A stretch of 64,000 nucleotides of DNA from Ixodes scapularis (lineage: Eukaryota > Arthropoda > Arachnida > Ixodida > Ixodidae). Location of the stretch: contig NW_024609839.1 of the NCBI RefSeq assembly GCF_016920785.2, positions 23,437,085-23,501,084 of the forward strand, in the 5' to 3' direction. Positions 53,041 through 63,621 of the stretch are shown here, piece after piece. Position numbers and translations under genes: made by a program. A model generated the notes under the pieces. That model was not told the DNA's origin, ran no database searches, and was given only the letters and a program-made list of their open reading frames with translations. Each line of letters opens with the position of its first letter. Positions within the stretch are counted from its first letter, which is position 1.

Positions 53041-53441
53041 AAGCGCCATCCAAACCAACGCGTTCTTGTGCGGGCGAAGGCCGAGTGCTTCCCGGAAATT
53101 GCGTATTTGGTGACGTTTTTGCTGTTCACGGTGCGATTTCTGAGCCAGAACCATGCGCATTGGTTAGGACGTTGCGCTTTTGGGCGAGCGGCGAGCATCT
53201 ACGCAAGACAGCGTAGAAACGCAGAGGCGGAACTACTGCCCTCCACCGATTGGCCGGGAGAGGAGCGCCCTACTACATCACAGCGCGTTTTTGTGAGCCT
53301 TCAGAAAAAGTTGAAACGTCCAGCTTTCTTATCCGCGCACGGAAGGCGCAAAGAATCAGCGCAACATCACGAAATACGCATATTCTGGGAAGCTCACGAC
53401 CTACGCGCGCACAAAAACGCGTTGGTTTGGATTGCTCTTTA
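53041..53441. mobile_element. Foldback element with about 75-bp inverted arms
   Basis: Left arm (from 53047: catccaaaccaacgcgttct) pairs with right arm (to 53436: agaacgcgt-like aacgcgttggtttggattgc). Similarity continues inward through 'tgtgcg-gcg', 'cttccc-ga' and 'tgcgtattt-gtga'. Class unknown. ORFs across it are by-products. Confidence 0.65.
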
Positions 53442-53700
53442 GGCTCCACTTCTAGCCGTTTCGTTTTGATGCGGCAACTTTTGACTTAAATTGCAATGCA
53501 AGTCAAAGATAAAGCCGTCACTGCTGGTGCATGGGCTGCTCTCACGATTCCAACAGAAGTCTGGCACTTCGTCAATTACGTGACGAGTCAAAGAAAAATT
53601 ATAAAGTCGAATAAATGTACTCGGGCCCTAACTAGCTCCTTGGAAGGAAACAGTGTTAAGCCGAAGTTAGATCCCTCGGATCAGAGCGAATTTTAAGGAA

Positions 53701-53880
53701 GAGGGGGGGGGGGGGGAGGGGGGGGGGGTCTGGACGCCTTAACCGTCCTTCGAGCTCCGTTTGTGTAAAATTGTATGATAGCGTAAACGAGGGGGGGGGG
53801 CGTGTTTTATCAAACATCCGATACGCAGGCTCTCCTCCCCCCCTGCCCCTCTAAAAATACCTGCATCCTCCCCTGCCTAG
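53701..53880. repeat. G-rich then C-rich low-complexity block
   Basis: Two G-runs separated by one A (53703-53728), a third at 53791-53800, then a C-rich strand (53834-53876). Possibly the two arms of a degraded G-rich MITE like that at 2561. Confidence 0.6.
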
Positions 53881-54059
53881 GGATGTTAGGTTTGTGCCAA
53901 GTAGTAGGTTTTTGATACGAAGGCGCCTTTTCCAGCTTTGGGACGTGCTTCATCTTAACATTTGAGAGCACCGCTGCTTCCATGAACTTCATTTCTGTAA
54001 TTTAAGTGTTCTTATGACTCGTGTAGGAAGGTGCTTAGGCTCTGACTATCCAGGCATAG

Positions 54060-56905
54060 GTGGGTGGTGGTGGTACCTTGTTTGCTTTTACGTCCCCTAG
54101 GTTAGCCTAGCGATTTGTGCTGGTGTTGGCAGGGGACGAGCCCTAAATAGGGCTATTTATAGATCCTCTGCCTGAGGCTGCTTGTCTCCAGGTCCGTTCG
54201 TCTTGCTCTTGTCTAGAGCCGCGCCGCGAGTCCCGCATTGCGGAAAAACTGTGGGAGCATCTTAAAAACCTTCCGGCATGCTCTTTTTGCTCCTTGCGGA
54301 AACAGCAGCTCTTCCGTCGTTCGTTTGCTTCCGATGGCCAGTTTGCCATACATTATTTCGCGGCTTCTGTCATATGCGGGACACTCTGTTATGACGTGCT
54401 GCACTGCTTCCACGACTGGGCAGTTGTGGCACTCCGAGCAGCGCCGTCTTCCCCTCTTCTGCAGGTAGTTGTTTGTGAAGGCCGTTCTCGTACGCAGGCG
54501 TCACAGCAGGGTAGTTTCTGCCCGTGCCAGTCTTGTAAGCGCCCCTTTTGGCAGCGCCAGTTCATCTTCCTCTTCTAGAAAGTGCAATGGTATACACTGT
54601 GCTGCCTGTCCCGGATCTGGTGGCGATGAAATGATTGGAGCCTCCCCATGAACCGCCGTTGCCAGTTTGTCAGCCTTTTCATTTCCTGTTATTTCTACGC
54701 GACCAAGAATCCATTGCAACCATGTCTCAGTTCCGTGTTTTTTCAGGTCCCCAAGTGCCGCCCACGCTGCTGTGGTGGCTGGATCTCCTTGTGGTATGTT
54801 CATTATCCCCTGCAGCGCCCCTCTGGAGTCTGTGATGACTAAAATTCGCTGTGGTGGCAACTTCACGGCGATACGTAATGCTCTGTCAATTCCAACCATC
54901 TCCGTCGTAGAGGATGACGCTGGTACTGAGAGCCTTCCATTCCCCCCCAGCCCGGTATTCGGAATGTACACAGCTACTGTACATGATGGTCTTGCCCTGT
55001 TGACGCTGCCGTCTGTGTACACCTGCAGTTTATCTGAGTGGTTTTCTTCCAAGTGATTCCCAACCACGGCCCTAACCTACTGTATCGTCCGGTCTTTTTT
55101 TTTTCCTCAGCTACTTGATACTTGTGTCTTAGTCCACTCTGGCAATGTCTCATGGTGCTACGCTTGCATTTACCCCGCATTTACGTTTGCATTTGCATTT
55201 ACGTTTACCCCTTGTCACCTGGGGTAGCGGCAACGTTAACTTTGAAAATTCTTCTGTCGTGCTGTTCCACGAGGTCTTTTTTTGATTCTGAATCCGTTCT
55301 AAAAACCACCTTCCTAAGGTTGTGGTTGCTAGTCTCGCCAGTTGGAGGAGTCGTCTTCTGCCGGCCTCTTTCATGAAAGGTATCGCTGTCGCCTGGCTGA
55401 GGACCGCTTCGTTCCCCGCGATTCCTAAGACTCCCAGTGCTGTCCGCTGTACCCTCCTGTGCATAGCTTCCAGTTTAAGACGTCCGACTGCGATGGTGTC
55501 ATGTAGGGCAGCCTGTATAGCGCTCTTGATTTCACCAGGGCTGTGTTCATCGTGAGGATGGTTTTCTCTGAGCTTCCCCAGGACGTTCCAGTCAGCCTGC
55601 GGATTTCATTTGCTCCGGGCCGACAGGCCTCAAGCACCCCTTTTGTGGCTTGGGTTTACTGCAGCCGGTTTTCAATAATAAATCCCAGGAATCGTTGCTT
55701 TGGGACTCGCTTGATGCGCCTTCCCGCCAGCATTACGTCACCTGGACGGAATCTACTTCCGGTTCCACGTACTGCCATCGACACTGCTTTTCTCGTAGAT
55801 ACAGAGAGGCCGGACTCCACAAGAAAATCGTCCACCACGTCGATCGGTCCTTAGATGCTCCCGGTGATCTTGCTTGTGTAGATTCCTGCTGTCTACGGGC
55901 ACAGGTCGTCTGCATAAATCGATACCTGCACCTGCAGTGTTGTTCTGGGAATCACCTCTGGGAGCCGAGCCATTACAATGTTGAACAAGACGGGGCTAAG
56001 TGCACTTCCTTGTGGTAGTCCTTTATGCAGGTTCCTTGAGGTAGACGCGGTGTCGCCGGCCTTTACTTGGAGGACTCGGCCACAAAGAAAACTGTCCAGG
56101 AAACCTTGAATCCTGCCTGTGAGTCCGATTTCTGTAAGCCTCTTTAGAATGACCGAACTCTGGACACATTTGTACGCTTTTTCTGCGTCCATAAACGTCA
56201 CCATCGTGTTCCGCCTACGGTTCTTTTTTTCTTCGAGGTCGCTGGTTAGTTCCAAGATGCTGTCCTGTGCTGTTAGTTCCTTCCTGAATCCCGTCATACA
56301 CGCTGGGATAACGTGGTGCTCTTCCAGATACCAGCTCAGTCTCGCCTGGACCAGTCTTTCAAAGAGCTTGCCTACACATGATGTAAGTGCTACTGGCCGA
56401 TATGACGTAGTCTTTGTTGGCGTCGTTTGTTGTTGTAGTTTGTTTTCCTGCCTTTAGAATCGGTACGATGTTTGCAGTCTTCCAAGTTTCCGGAACCTAT
56501 CCCTGTTCCCAGATACTGTTGAGCCAGTTCACCAGTGGTTCCAGTGAGTATTTTCCTAAGTTCATCAGGTCCTGACATGCTATCCCATCGGACCCCGCCG
56601 CACTCTTTTTTCTACATTTTCTTAGTGCATTTTGCAGCTCCGCCACAGTAAAAGCCGCATCAAGGGGTCCCCTGGTCATATCCAGTACTCCCGGTTGTTC
56701 GGGGGCTTCTGCCGGCGCAAATAGCCTATACAACTCGTCGGCCACTTCTTGCGTTTTCTTTTTTAACGCCAGTGCTAATGTCTGTAGAGGATGTCTCAAC
56801 CTTGCTTTCCCCGTCACCGAGTTTAATGCCTGCCAGATCTTCGCCAAAGAGGTGTGCTCACTAGAGTTCTGATATATCAAAGCCCAATATTGTCTTACGC
56901 CCATA
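54060..56905 (-). pseudogene. LINE ORF2 (RT, RNase H, zinc finger), 5'-truncated, minus strand
   Basis: Read leftward from 56905. RT N-terminal part: SAAGSDGIACQDLMNLGKYS, then FMDAEKAYKCV, GLPQGSALSPVLFN and IYADDLCP (about 55900). Then FLVESGLSVSTRKAVSMAV and RFLGFIIEN. RNase H: QVYTDGSVN, TTEMVGIDRAL, VITDSRGAL and GRVEITGNEKADKLAT (the usual catalytic-loop His is Arg). Zinc motif: CSECHNCPVVEAVQHVITEC. The 3' end is a (CCA)n-like tail near 54063-54080. Frameshifts and stops split it into at least six pieces. An endonuclease and the start of ORF2 are missing; sequence beyond 56905 is unrelated. It is an I/R1/Jockey-type LINE, distinct from the 39.4-kb one by its sequence. Confidence 0.85.
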
Positions 56906-57215
56906 CAAAAATGCCCTATGGTCGGCTATAAACAATTTTTTGTATGGTCCGCTTCAGCTATTTGGCCCAATTAGCTAAAAACGTTTCTATGGCTGTCTTT
57001 ATCATTTTTATGGTCGTCTTTATAGGCCTCTTTAGCTTTCTCTATGGCCCAATCACTGTTCAGCCATAGTGCTCTTTAGCTTTTCTAATGGCTGACTCTA
57101 TAGCCAGCTTGCTATAGCTGCCTATGGCTTTTCGTTTGGTGTCTTTAGCCGTTTATATGATCTGCTAAAGAAGGCTGTATGGGTTTTCCTATGACTTTCT
57201 TTAGCCAGCACACAC
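56906..57215. repeat. Degenerate TATGGC/TCTTTAGC motif cluster
   Basis: The words 'tatggc', 'tctttagc' and their complements recur more than a dozen times over 300 bp without a fixed period, including 'catacaaaaa' facing 'tttttgtatg' at 56902-56945. Could be a decayed MITE tandem. Confidence 0.45.
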
Positions 57216-57365
57216 TAAAAAAAAATTCATTACAATGTTCTCTCGAATTGTGGACGCACATAGTAGAACATGTACATGCATCACTGAACACACAAAATAC
57301 ACAAAACACAAGCAGAACCACGTTGCTTTCTCGGCCCTGCGGGCGGAAATATGACCGCTAAAAAC

Positions 57366-57730
57366 AGCTGCTTCACTAACAAGAAGCATGTGGGCACTGC
57401 AGTGTTTGCCTTTTAGAGCATATCACAATGGGGTTCAATACGAAGGCATTTCCGCGTTCGCTAAGTATTTTTCAAAATAGATTCGCACGCGCAGCTGCTT
57501 CCGTGAGCTTCACACCTCTGATATTAACTCTCCTATTCCACATGTGTGAATGTGCTTAAGGCAAGAGAATAGAAAAATACGTCATGCTGAGTTTTAAATT
57601 TAAAAATATCTGCTTCACTAAGAAGAAGCGTGTGCACACGACGGGGTCCTTATTTCAGGAGGTATCATAACGTGGTTCTTGATACGATGCCAACATTTCC
57701 CGCGTTCGGTATGCATCCTCCAAAGCTTGT
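57366..57730. repeat. Diverged direct duplication, about 240-bp period
   Basis: 57368 and 57609 both start 'ctgcttcacta-aagaagc-tgtg' and share 'atcataacgtgg/atcacaatgggg', 'gatacga' and 'ttcccgcgttcg'. Similar words occur near 53920. No coding sequence. Confidence 0.5.
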
Positions 57731-58447
57731 CACGCTCCATACGATTGGGATAACCCCAGTTATATGAAATGTACAAAACAAAGTGGCGATCCTGTGATGC
57801 AACATATTTTGCGTATTCTTGAAATTATTGCTTTTCTCGACCCTCGCATTGAAAAAAAAATCACATAATTACCTTAACTCAGATACCGTAATATAGTATC
57901 AAACTATGGAACACTAATACCATATAATAGCCAATAAAACGTAGACCAATTTGATGTTGCGCCATTTTGTCTACCCTTCTTTCATCGCCAAATTGTATAC
58001 AAATAATAATCGTCTTAATAGTCTGCGAATTTTCAATATTTCATTAAATTTGTGTTGCGTACAAAGCCTGCAACATTTTGTTTGGTTTAGGATTATGGTA
58101 CGTGCTAAAAGTAAAAGATTATATGAAACCAGTTAAGATTTAAAATTTCGCTAATAAATCCACCCAATTTTCGTGTGTCTTAGCTTGTCTTTCGCTTGGT
58201 ATTATGGGATATGAGTGGCGTGGCTGCATCTGTTTTTGCTTTTTTTAAGTTTTGTCGATAAGATTTGCACGCTATTTTTGGGGGAAGTATAAGCGTCCAC
58301 CATTAACTAGGTGGCGACGACACTCTGCGAATGACCGCACCTCCGCCTGTTACGCGTTCGCCCTCTTGAGGCGATAACAAACCCGGCGTCCCACGGCGAC
58401 ACCGGTATCATGAAAGCATATCAGGCCATTGTTCTTTACGTGCCAGC
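57731..58447. other. No gene seen
   Basis: AT-rich; nothing recognised. Confidence 0.35.
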
Positions 58448-58834
58448 TGGGTCAAGTCTCTAGATTCATTGGGGAGGTTGCTAAATAAAATACTTCCAAA
58501 ACTCGAAGCGCCCCATCGCGGCGAAATGCCACGCAGTGCACTCTGGGAACTAGTTGGCCACTCAATTTCGGTTTCGATTGAGGAGCTTCAATTCATGCTA
58601 TTACGCCGTGACCGAATGCGCTGCTTGCGTTTTCGACTGTCCGACCTCTCAAAAATGTACAATACTCTAAACATTATCCAGCGATATAGAAGGAAGACCG
58701 GGACACTTTCCTTGGTTCCCGACATGCCAGATATTGCGCCCACGTATGCAAACGTATTAAGACGTGACTTGGTCCCTTCACCCCACGATTGCATCCTTGA
58801 GCTTACTTTCAATAATCCTGTCCAGCACCAGTGA
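58448..58834 (+). CDS. Unassigned open frame (about 128 codons)
   Basis: One frame is open from before 58448 to the TGA at 58832-58834 and reads SWVKSLDSLGRLLNKILPKL, then LRRDRMRCLRFRLSDLSKMY and QRYRRKTGTLSLVPDMPDIA. No ATG near the start and no obvious acceptor site. Composition looks protein-like (charged, few repeats), but I recognise no domain. It may be an exon, or a fragment of a retrotransposon ORF. Low confidence that it is a real gene. Confidence 0.25.
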   Translation, partial: WVKSLDSLGRLLNKILPKLEAPHRGEMPRSALWELVGHSISVSIEELQFMLLRRDRMRCLRFRLSDLSKMYNTLNIIQRYRRKTGTLSLVPDMPDIAPTYANVLRRDLVPSPHDCILELTFNNPVQHQ

Positions 58835-59299
58835 ACCACAATTGAAATTTGGTCACTTTTACCCTTACACTTATTTTGTTCGCCAAACGTCCGCTTCCTG
58901 CTGCTTCATTGCGCAAAAAACAAACCGCATTATCACAGGATACTCACAAATGAGCCCAACGTTGCCGCATAGAAGTTTAAGCAAAGGCAATAAATTTTCG
59001 CACTCACTACTGCACACAAGCTACTATAAAGTCCTCCTCGCGTCATCATATATCTCCCACTAAACTTTTATGTCAATTGGAGCTTAAGATTCCGCAAACG
59101 CCGGTATTGGCTAACTACGACAGAGTCCCTAACAAGCGTCCCCTACTCGTCACGAAGTTTTTTTGGATGAGCCTTTACTGACGCCCAAGATCTGTGCCTG
59201 AACAGTGGTTCTAAAGTTATCGCGGCATACTCACTCAGGAAGAAAGCAAACACATAACAAAAATTATGGCCTTTAGGAACCGCGAAATGCGTTCTTTTT

Positions 59300-59452
59300 T
59301 GTGCAAGGGGGGTCCACCCATGTCAAATTGCCCTCTGAGAAGGGGGGAGGGAGGGGGGTCGATTTTGTTCGGGGGGGGGGGGGGGGGGGGAGGGGGGGGC
59401 GGCCGCGCCCGTCGCCCCCTTTTTGGATCCGCCACTGCACTTATGAACCTTT
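59300..59452. repeat. G-rich repeat with GTGGCGGATCC edge
   Basis: Twenty uninterrupted G at 59371-59390, further G-runs on both sides, and ggatccgccactgc at the right edge. Related in character to 2561-2718 and 60315-60375. Confidence 0.6.
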
Positions 59453-59460
59453 GTGTAGTG

Positions 59461-59684
59461 AGGTACGTCACAGATGCAAGAACTATCAGCCGGCGTCGGC
59501 TGACTACCTTCGCGGCTGCGTGTGAGCAGTACCTGCGGAGCGTGAAGAAAAAGACGCGAAAGGCCGTACGCGAGCTCCTGAAGTCTCGGAAAACGCTCGG
59601 CGAGTATGCCACCATCGTGAGACAGATGTACGAAGACCCCGACGGCCGGGACTTCTTCGAGTGCTTCCGAATGTCACGAGCCAG
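59461..59684 (+). pseudogene. HARBI1-like transposase N-terminal exon
   Basis: In one open frame: YVTDARTISRRRLTTFAAAC, then KAVRELLKSRKTLGEYATIV and DGRDFFECFRMSRAR. The segment 'R-x-x-x-GEY-x-x-(L/I)V-x-x-(M/L)...DFF-x-(C/Y)FRMS' is the N-terminal signature of PIF/Harbinger HARBI1-type transposases. It ends at a good donor (ag|GTAGGG, GT at 59685), as expected for spliced Harbinger genes. No initiator Met lies in frame close by, and no downstream DDE exon was found before 62 kb. It could be a host-domesticated exon, but a relic is more likely. Confidence 0.6.
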
Positions 59685-60048
59685 GTAGGGTGTGCTGCTT
59701 TTTATTTTGGATTATTTGCATGTTATATATCAAGTGGCGTTCCACGTGGGCCCGCGCGTCGCTCGCAGGAATACTCACGTGGAGCGTGCGCTCCCGCAGT
59801 GAAACCACGCTGATATCATTTTTAACACGGCAGGATCACGAGATCAGCTTTCGTAACAGTCGCACGCTTGTCAGATTTTACTGCGTCTGCGCTATAAAAA
59901 AAAATAGCAATGGCAGGCACAGGTGCAGCTCGTACGACACACTTTTTCTGATCACTAAATCTGGTCACGGTGTTGTGCTCCTTGGAGTGCATGTATGACG
60001 GAAGCCCGTTGTGCTTCCTTGTCCTTTGTGCTAGCTAGGATGTGTGCT
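59685..60048. other. No further HARBI1 exon seen
   Basis: Would be intron of the preceding exon if that is spliced. Nothing recognised. Confidence 0.3.
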
Positions 60049-60245
60049 TACAAGCTGCTTGTGAGTGAATTCTGCACGAAAGCTCGCGCTGCAGAACCCA
60101 GGGATCTTGGGTTCCCTCCCCACCCCTGCCCGTTTCGATCTGGATGAGCATCGTACCAGCAGACGTTCGTGTTTCACTACTGCGTGACGCGTGTTAAAAA
60201 CCCTTGGCTAGCCGTCGGACAATACTGCTTAAAAACTCTCATCTA
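60049..60245 (+). ncRNA. SINE fragment, third copy of the 47.6-kb family
   Basis: Sense strand is plus. Shares 'gctcgcgctgcagaacccag', 'cgatctggatgagcatcgta' and 'cactactgcgtgacg' with the other two copies. The B box is degenerate (gggttccctcccc). Confidence 0.55.
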
Positions 60246-60314
60246 TAGCGCGTACCGGCGTCGTTGACCTTTTTAACCTTTTAAGTGTCGGATGTAGCTC
60301 ACATGCACAATGGT

Positions 60315-60375
60315 TGCAGCTAGGAACGTAACCAGGATTTTGTTTCGGGGGGGAGGGGTGGGGAGGGGCGCGCAT
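60315..60375. repeat. Partial G-rich hAT-MITE-like fragment
   Basis: 'ggaacgtaaccagg' followed by a G-rich tract resembles one end of the element at 2561-2718. Confidence 0.45.
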
Positions 60376-60730
60376 GACATTTTGTGGGTTACAGAGTGCC
60401 TGAGGCTGGTAACACATTGTGTATAAAAAAAAATAAACAAATGAGCTGCTTCATGACAATTGTAGTGAACAAGCATGCCCTCAAAGCTGGAAGCGGGGCA
60501 CACCTGCTTATGAATAACATCCCACTGCCTTATTGGTATCTTTGCAGCCAGCAAGCCAACCACTGCCTGCCTCTACAAACGGCCTTTCTAAAGGCCACTC
60601 ATATTTGCATTGAAGGTGCCGTTTCATCGGGTTGCAACCACCTCTCGTGTCTCCGAAATCGGGTGAATAAATTATTAAAAGCAGTATCGAGTTTTTTCGC
60701 TTGTCCGGGTCCTTGTGGTCGCTACGATAC

Positions 60731-60904
60731 CTGTCGTACATCCAGGGGTACCCCCTGAACTAGCTGAATTAATCTATAGGTTTTCTCGGGTACGTCAAAC
60801 GCAGCGGCGACTTCAGCCCTCTTCGCGGCAGCGGCACTCTTCTTTGCAACTTGAGCAGCTTTACTCGCGTCGGAGACGGGCGGGAAGTTTATCGTCGCAG
60901 CCAT
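60731..60904 (-). CDS. Putative first coding exon of an unidentified host gene
   Basis: The minus-strand ATG at 60904 (context aagaATGg) opens 58 codons: MAATINFPPVSDASKAAQVA, then KKSAAAAKRAEVAAAFDVPE and KTYRLIQLVQGVPLDVRQ. The frame ends at a canonical donor CAG|GTATCG (GT at 60729-60730), phase 0. An upstream in-frame ATG at 60952 would add 16 residues; 60904 has the better context. The Ala/Lys-rich helix-like N-terminus could be organellar or nuclear; no family recognised and no next exon found to the left. Confidence 0.4.
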
Positions 60905-61170
60905 TCTTGAAAGCAAGCACGGAGCGTCTGAGGTATTTGCACGTGGAACCACGTGAACGCCGGTAGCAAAGAGGGTGGAGGAGGGAAGCGCGCCGCGCTG
61001 ATTGGCCGCGGAGCAAATACAGGAACTACGTCACGACCCGGAAAGGAGAAACTTGAAAATTTTTCAACTCTTCACTCCGGGTGCCGGAAGCCGTAATTAC
61101 GCCACCGCCCGTACGGAGGGAGCGCTGACGTCACTACGGGTTCCGGCATCCGTATTTGTATTCCGTGTCT
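60905..61170 (-). promoter_or_regulatory. GC-rich promoter candidate upstream of the minus-strand exon
   Basis: CCAAT box in minus orientation (gattggccg, about 60998-61006). CACGTG-containing E-box-like sites at 60939-60955. ETS-like ccggaa at 61030 and 61084. A perfect TGACGTCA at 61128-61135. CpG content is visibly higher than in neighbouring DNA. No TATA box. This is a motif-based inference only. Confidence 0.4.
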
Positions 61171-61244
61171 GTTTGAACCGCGCTTAAGACCAAGGGAGAT
61201 GCCCACGGACTGCGCGATGGCTGCACAATCTAGATATCAATGAG

Positions 61245-61800
61245 ATCCTTGATCATCGACTTCACAAGATCATGCTGCTCCGGTAACAGTCGACGTGGTC
61301 TCTGGGAGATAGGTATCGCATTGCCTGCCGAAATGGAGTGCTGCTCAAGCTGACAGTTTTCAATATCAGTGCTGGTTCGCGCGAAACAAGCCATGTTTTT
61401 CGCAAGAAGCTCTTAAACTTTTTGAAGCTCTTCAGGTGCCAGCGTTGAAGCAATGTTGAGCGTGACACGCTCAACCAATAGCACTTGATGTTGAGGGCCG
61501 ATGATTTCCAAAGCATTTGGGCTATTCAGATCTCCCAGTGAAGGCAAGCTTGAGCAACTTGAGATGGACGTAGTTTCGTCGTCGCTAAGCTCGATGTCTT
61601 CGACAGTTGTGACCCCCCCCCCCCCCCTCTTACTGACTCCGACAGCAGCATCAGAGGGTAGAGCCACTTGTCGAGATGACGGGTAGGCCACGAGTACGTA
61701 GAATGTGCTCTCGGTCTTATCCATAACAATGGGCTGAACAAGACGGCAGTTTTTAAAAATTCTGTGCCGCTCACCTCTACGTAGGTTGCCTTCGGACAGG
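61245..61800 (-). pseudogene. Ty3-type pol remnant (protease-RT linker)
   Basis: Minus strand reads ...NIASTLAPEELQKV, stop, ELLAKNMACFARTSTDIENC and then QLEQHSISAGNAIPISQRPR followed by RLLPEQHDLVKSMIKDLIDI. The pattern 'LL.....FA.....(D/T)(L/I)....(L/V)(E/Q)H.I.TG...P(I/V).QRPRR(L/V)' is the conserved linker just upstream of the RT domain in Ty3/mdg4-type pol. The RT itself is missing. A C-run (61613-61627) breaks the frame further upstream. Confidence 0.6.
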
Positions 61801-62314
61801 TTTTTTCAGGCGTGTTTGAACAAGCCTTCAGGACCGCGGAGGTATATGCTCCCTAACCAAGATGACCTTATGACATGTCGTAGGCGGAGGAATTGAAAAG
61901 CTATGTGCACCGCGATGGATCATGATTTTGAACGCTGTCCGGAAATCGTCACCAAAAAGTAAACTTTCTTCCTCCAGATGTGGGACCACGATGAATGCCT
62001 AATTCAGCGTCTGTCGCTCAGTTGTCACTGTGGCAGTGGCATCGCCAAGGTTCGCGAGGCATTCACCCCTTGCACCTAAAGACCCTTCATACGGAAAAGT
62101 AGCGACATCCTTTGAAGAATGCCACCTGCTATCTTGGACAGATCCAGGCGGCGCTACCGTCGACGCGCAAGCGCTAAAGAGCAAAATATAACAATATGAG
62201 TATGCATGAGGGACAAGGAGGGAAAAGGAATGCCTATGCTGTTAGAGTGCAAAGTATGCTAAGAGATCAAGTCGCCAGTCAAATAACGCCGACTGTGCAA
62301 CGTCACGGCTTTTA
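61801..62314. other. Flank with a direct-repeat partner at 63740-63810
   Basis: 62118-62180 (gctatcttggacagatccag...gtcgacgcgc) matches 63751-63792 (gctatcttgggccgatccag...gtcgacgcgc). The two copies flank the 1.3-kb element below at unequal distances. No gene seen. Confidence 0.5.
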
Positions 62315-63618
62315 TGGCGCATTCACACTGGAAGCGGATCCGCGTTCGCGAAGCGGTTGCGGATGTGGTTCACGAGCGACCCCGTTTAGACACACAGGGA
62401 GGCGGTTGGCGGTTTCTCGGCGATCACGCGTGATCTATTGAGACTTGCGTTTGGCAACCCTGTTTTAGAGTCCGAAATTCACTTTAATCCAAGATCCAAC
62501 GCCAAACATTTGCTATTTTGGCACGCTGGAGATTTTTCTCCGGGATGTTCGCACGCATCACGCATTCAGGCAGCGAGAAATGAAGCATGGACCCGCCAAA
62601 CTCGCCTGTGATTCCCTCGACTTCGCCCACAAGCAAAGCCCAGCTAGAGGCGCCTTGCTGACCCAGAACACGATGCCCCGACCTTTTTTTCGAAGTGGAC
62701 CCTTCCCGCATGATTAGCTGACCTTGTTTTCGGGATAGAGGGCCAGTTTTCCCTCCTCGTTCGCTCTTATCATTTTCGAAGTCGTGAGCGGTGGGGTGAA
62801 CCGTGGTGCGGGGGAATGTCTTCGGTGCTAGCCGGTCGTAGCTTCGTTGGTGGTGGACTCTCCTCTCGTCACTCGCACGTCGATCGAGTCTACTGTTTGT
62901 TTTAGATTAAGCTAAAAAAAACGCCGTATGGATTATCTCTGCATCGTCTGGTACATACACTTTGTTCCTTGGGTAGGTTCCCTTTATATCTTTTGTCAGT
63001 AGCAAACGTTAGAGGTTGAGCTAGCGCAGGTACCCTGCCCGCTCCGCGGTAGTGCCTTGGCTACGTAATCGGGCTCACGACGTCTCTATCGGCCTTCGTG
63101 GTCGCCATGCTCGGTGTCGAAAGCTTTCAATAGTTCACGCGACTATCTTAGTGGGTAGAAAACCTGATATTTCGGCGGATCAGGGGCGGGTTCCGACGTC
63201 CTTCGGGCAGAACAACGCAGCAAGCTTCGGGCTGTGGCACCCGGAATAATAAACAAACTCTTACACGAACCCAATCACCGCTGCTAAGCCCCTTAAAATT
63301 ACGAGTCAATTCTTTTCGCGGCGGATTCAAGCGACGGACGTGAACATCACGTTTCTCTGTTGATTTGTCTGCTGTAACGCTAGGCCTTGGACGCCTCACA
63401 AGCGACAGGTGGCACCTTTTTTCGAAAGTCACTGGCATCCCGTCAGCGTCGCATTGTGATTGGTTGCCGCTTTGCGGTTCGTAAAAGCGGTTAGAAGAAA
63501 TCGGTCCCGTAGCGGTTGGCAGAAACGCGCTCCAACCGCTCGATCCAAGCCTCATTGCGGTTGAGAACGCGCGCATCCGCTTTGCGTTCGCGGATCCGCT
63601 TCCAGTGTGAACGCGCCA
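62315..63618. mobile_element. 1.3-kb Harbinger-like element
   Basis: Terminal inverted repeats of about 42 bp: TGGCGCATTCACACTGGAAG and, from the other end, TGGCGCGTTCACACTGGAAG, continuing with cggatccgcg. TTA is duplicated exactly (62312-62314, 63619-63621), matching the TWA target of PIF/Harbinger. The interior contains 'acgccgtatggatta' (about 62930), shared with the element at 16754-18290. No DDE domain recognised; small ORFs on both strands. Confidence 0.75.
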
Positions 63619-63621
63619 TTA

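Noticed and set aside
53068..53442. 124-codon ORF
   Set aside because: Lies within the foldback element at 53041-53441 and spans its inverted arms, so it is a by-product.
56906..57215. Telomere-like or satellite array
   Set aside because: The recurring words have no constant period and mixed orientation, so a true tandem satellite is not supported.
61501..61686. Plus-strand ORF with poly-Pro
   Set aside because: The minus strand of the same region carries the Ty3-type linker; the plus frame is created by the C-run.
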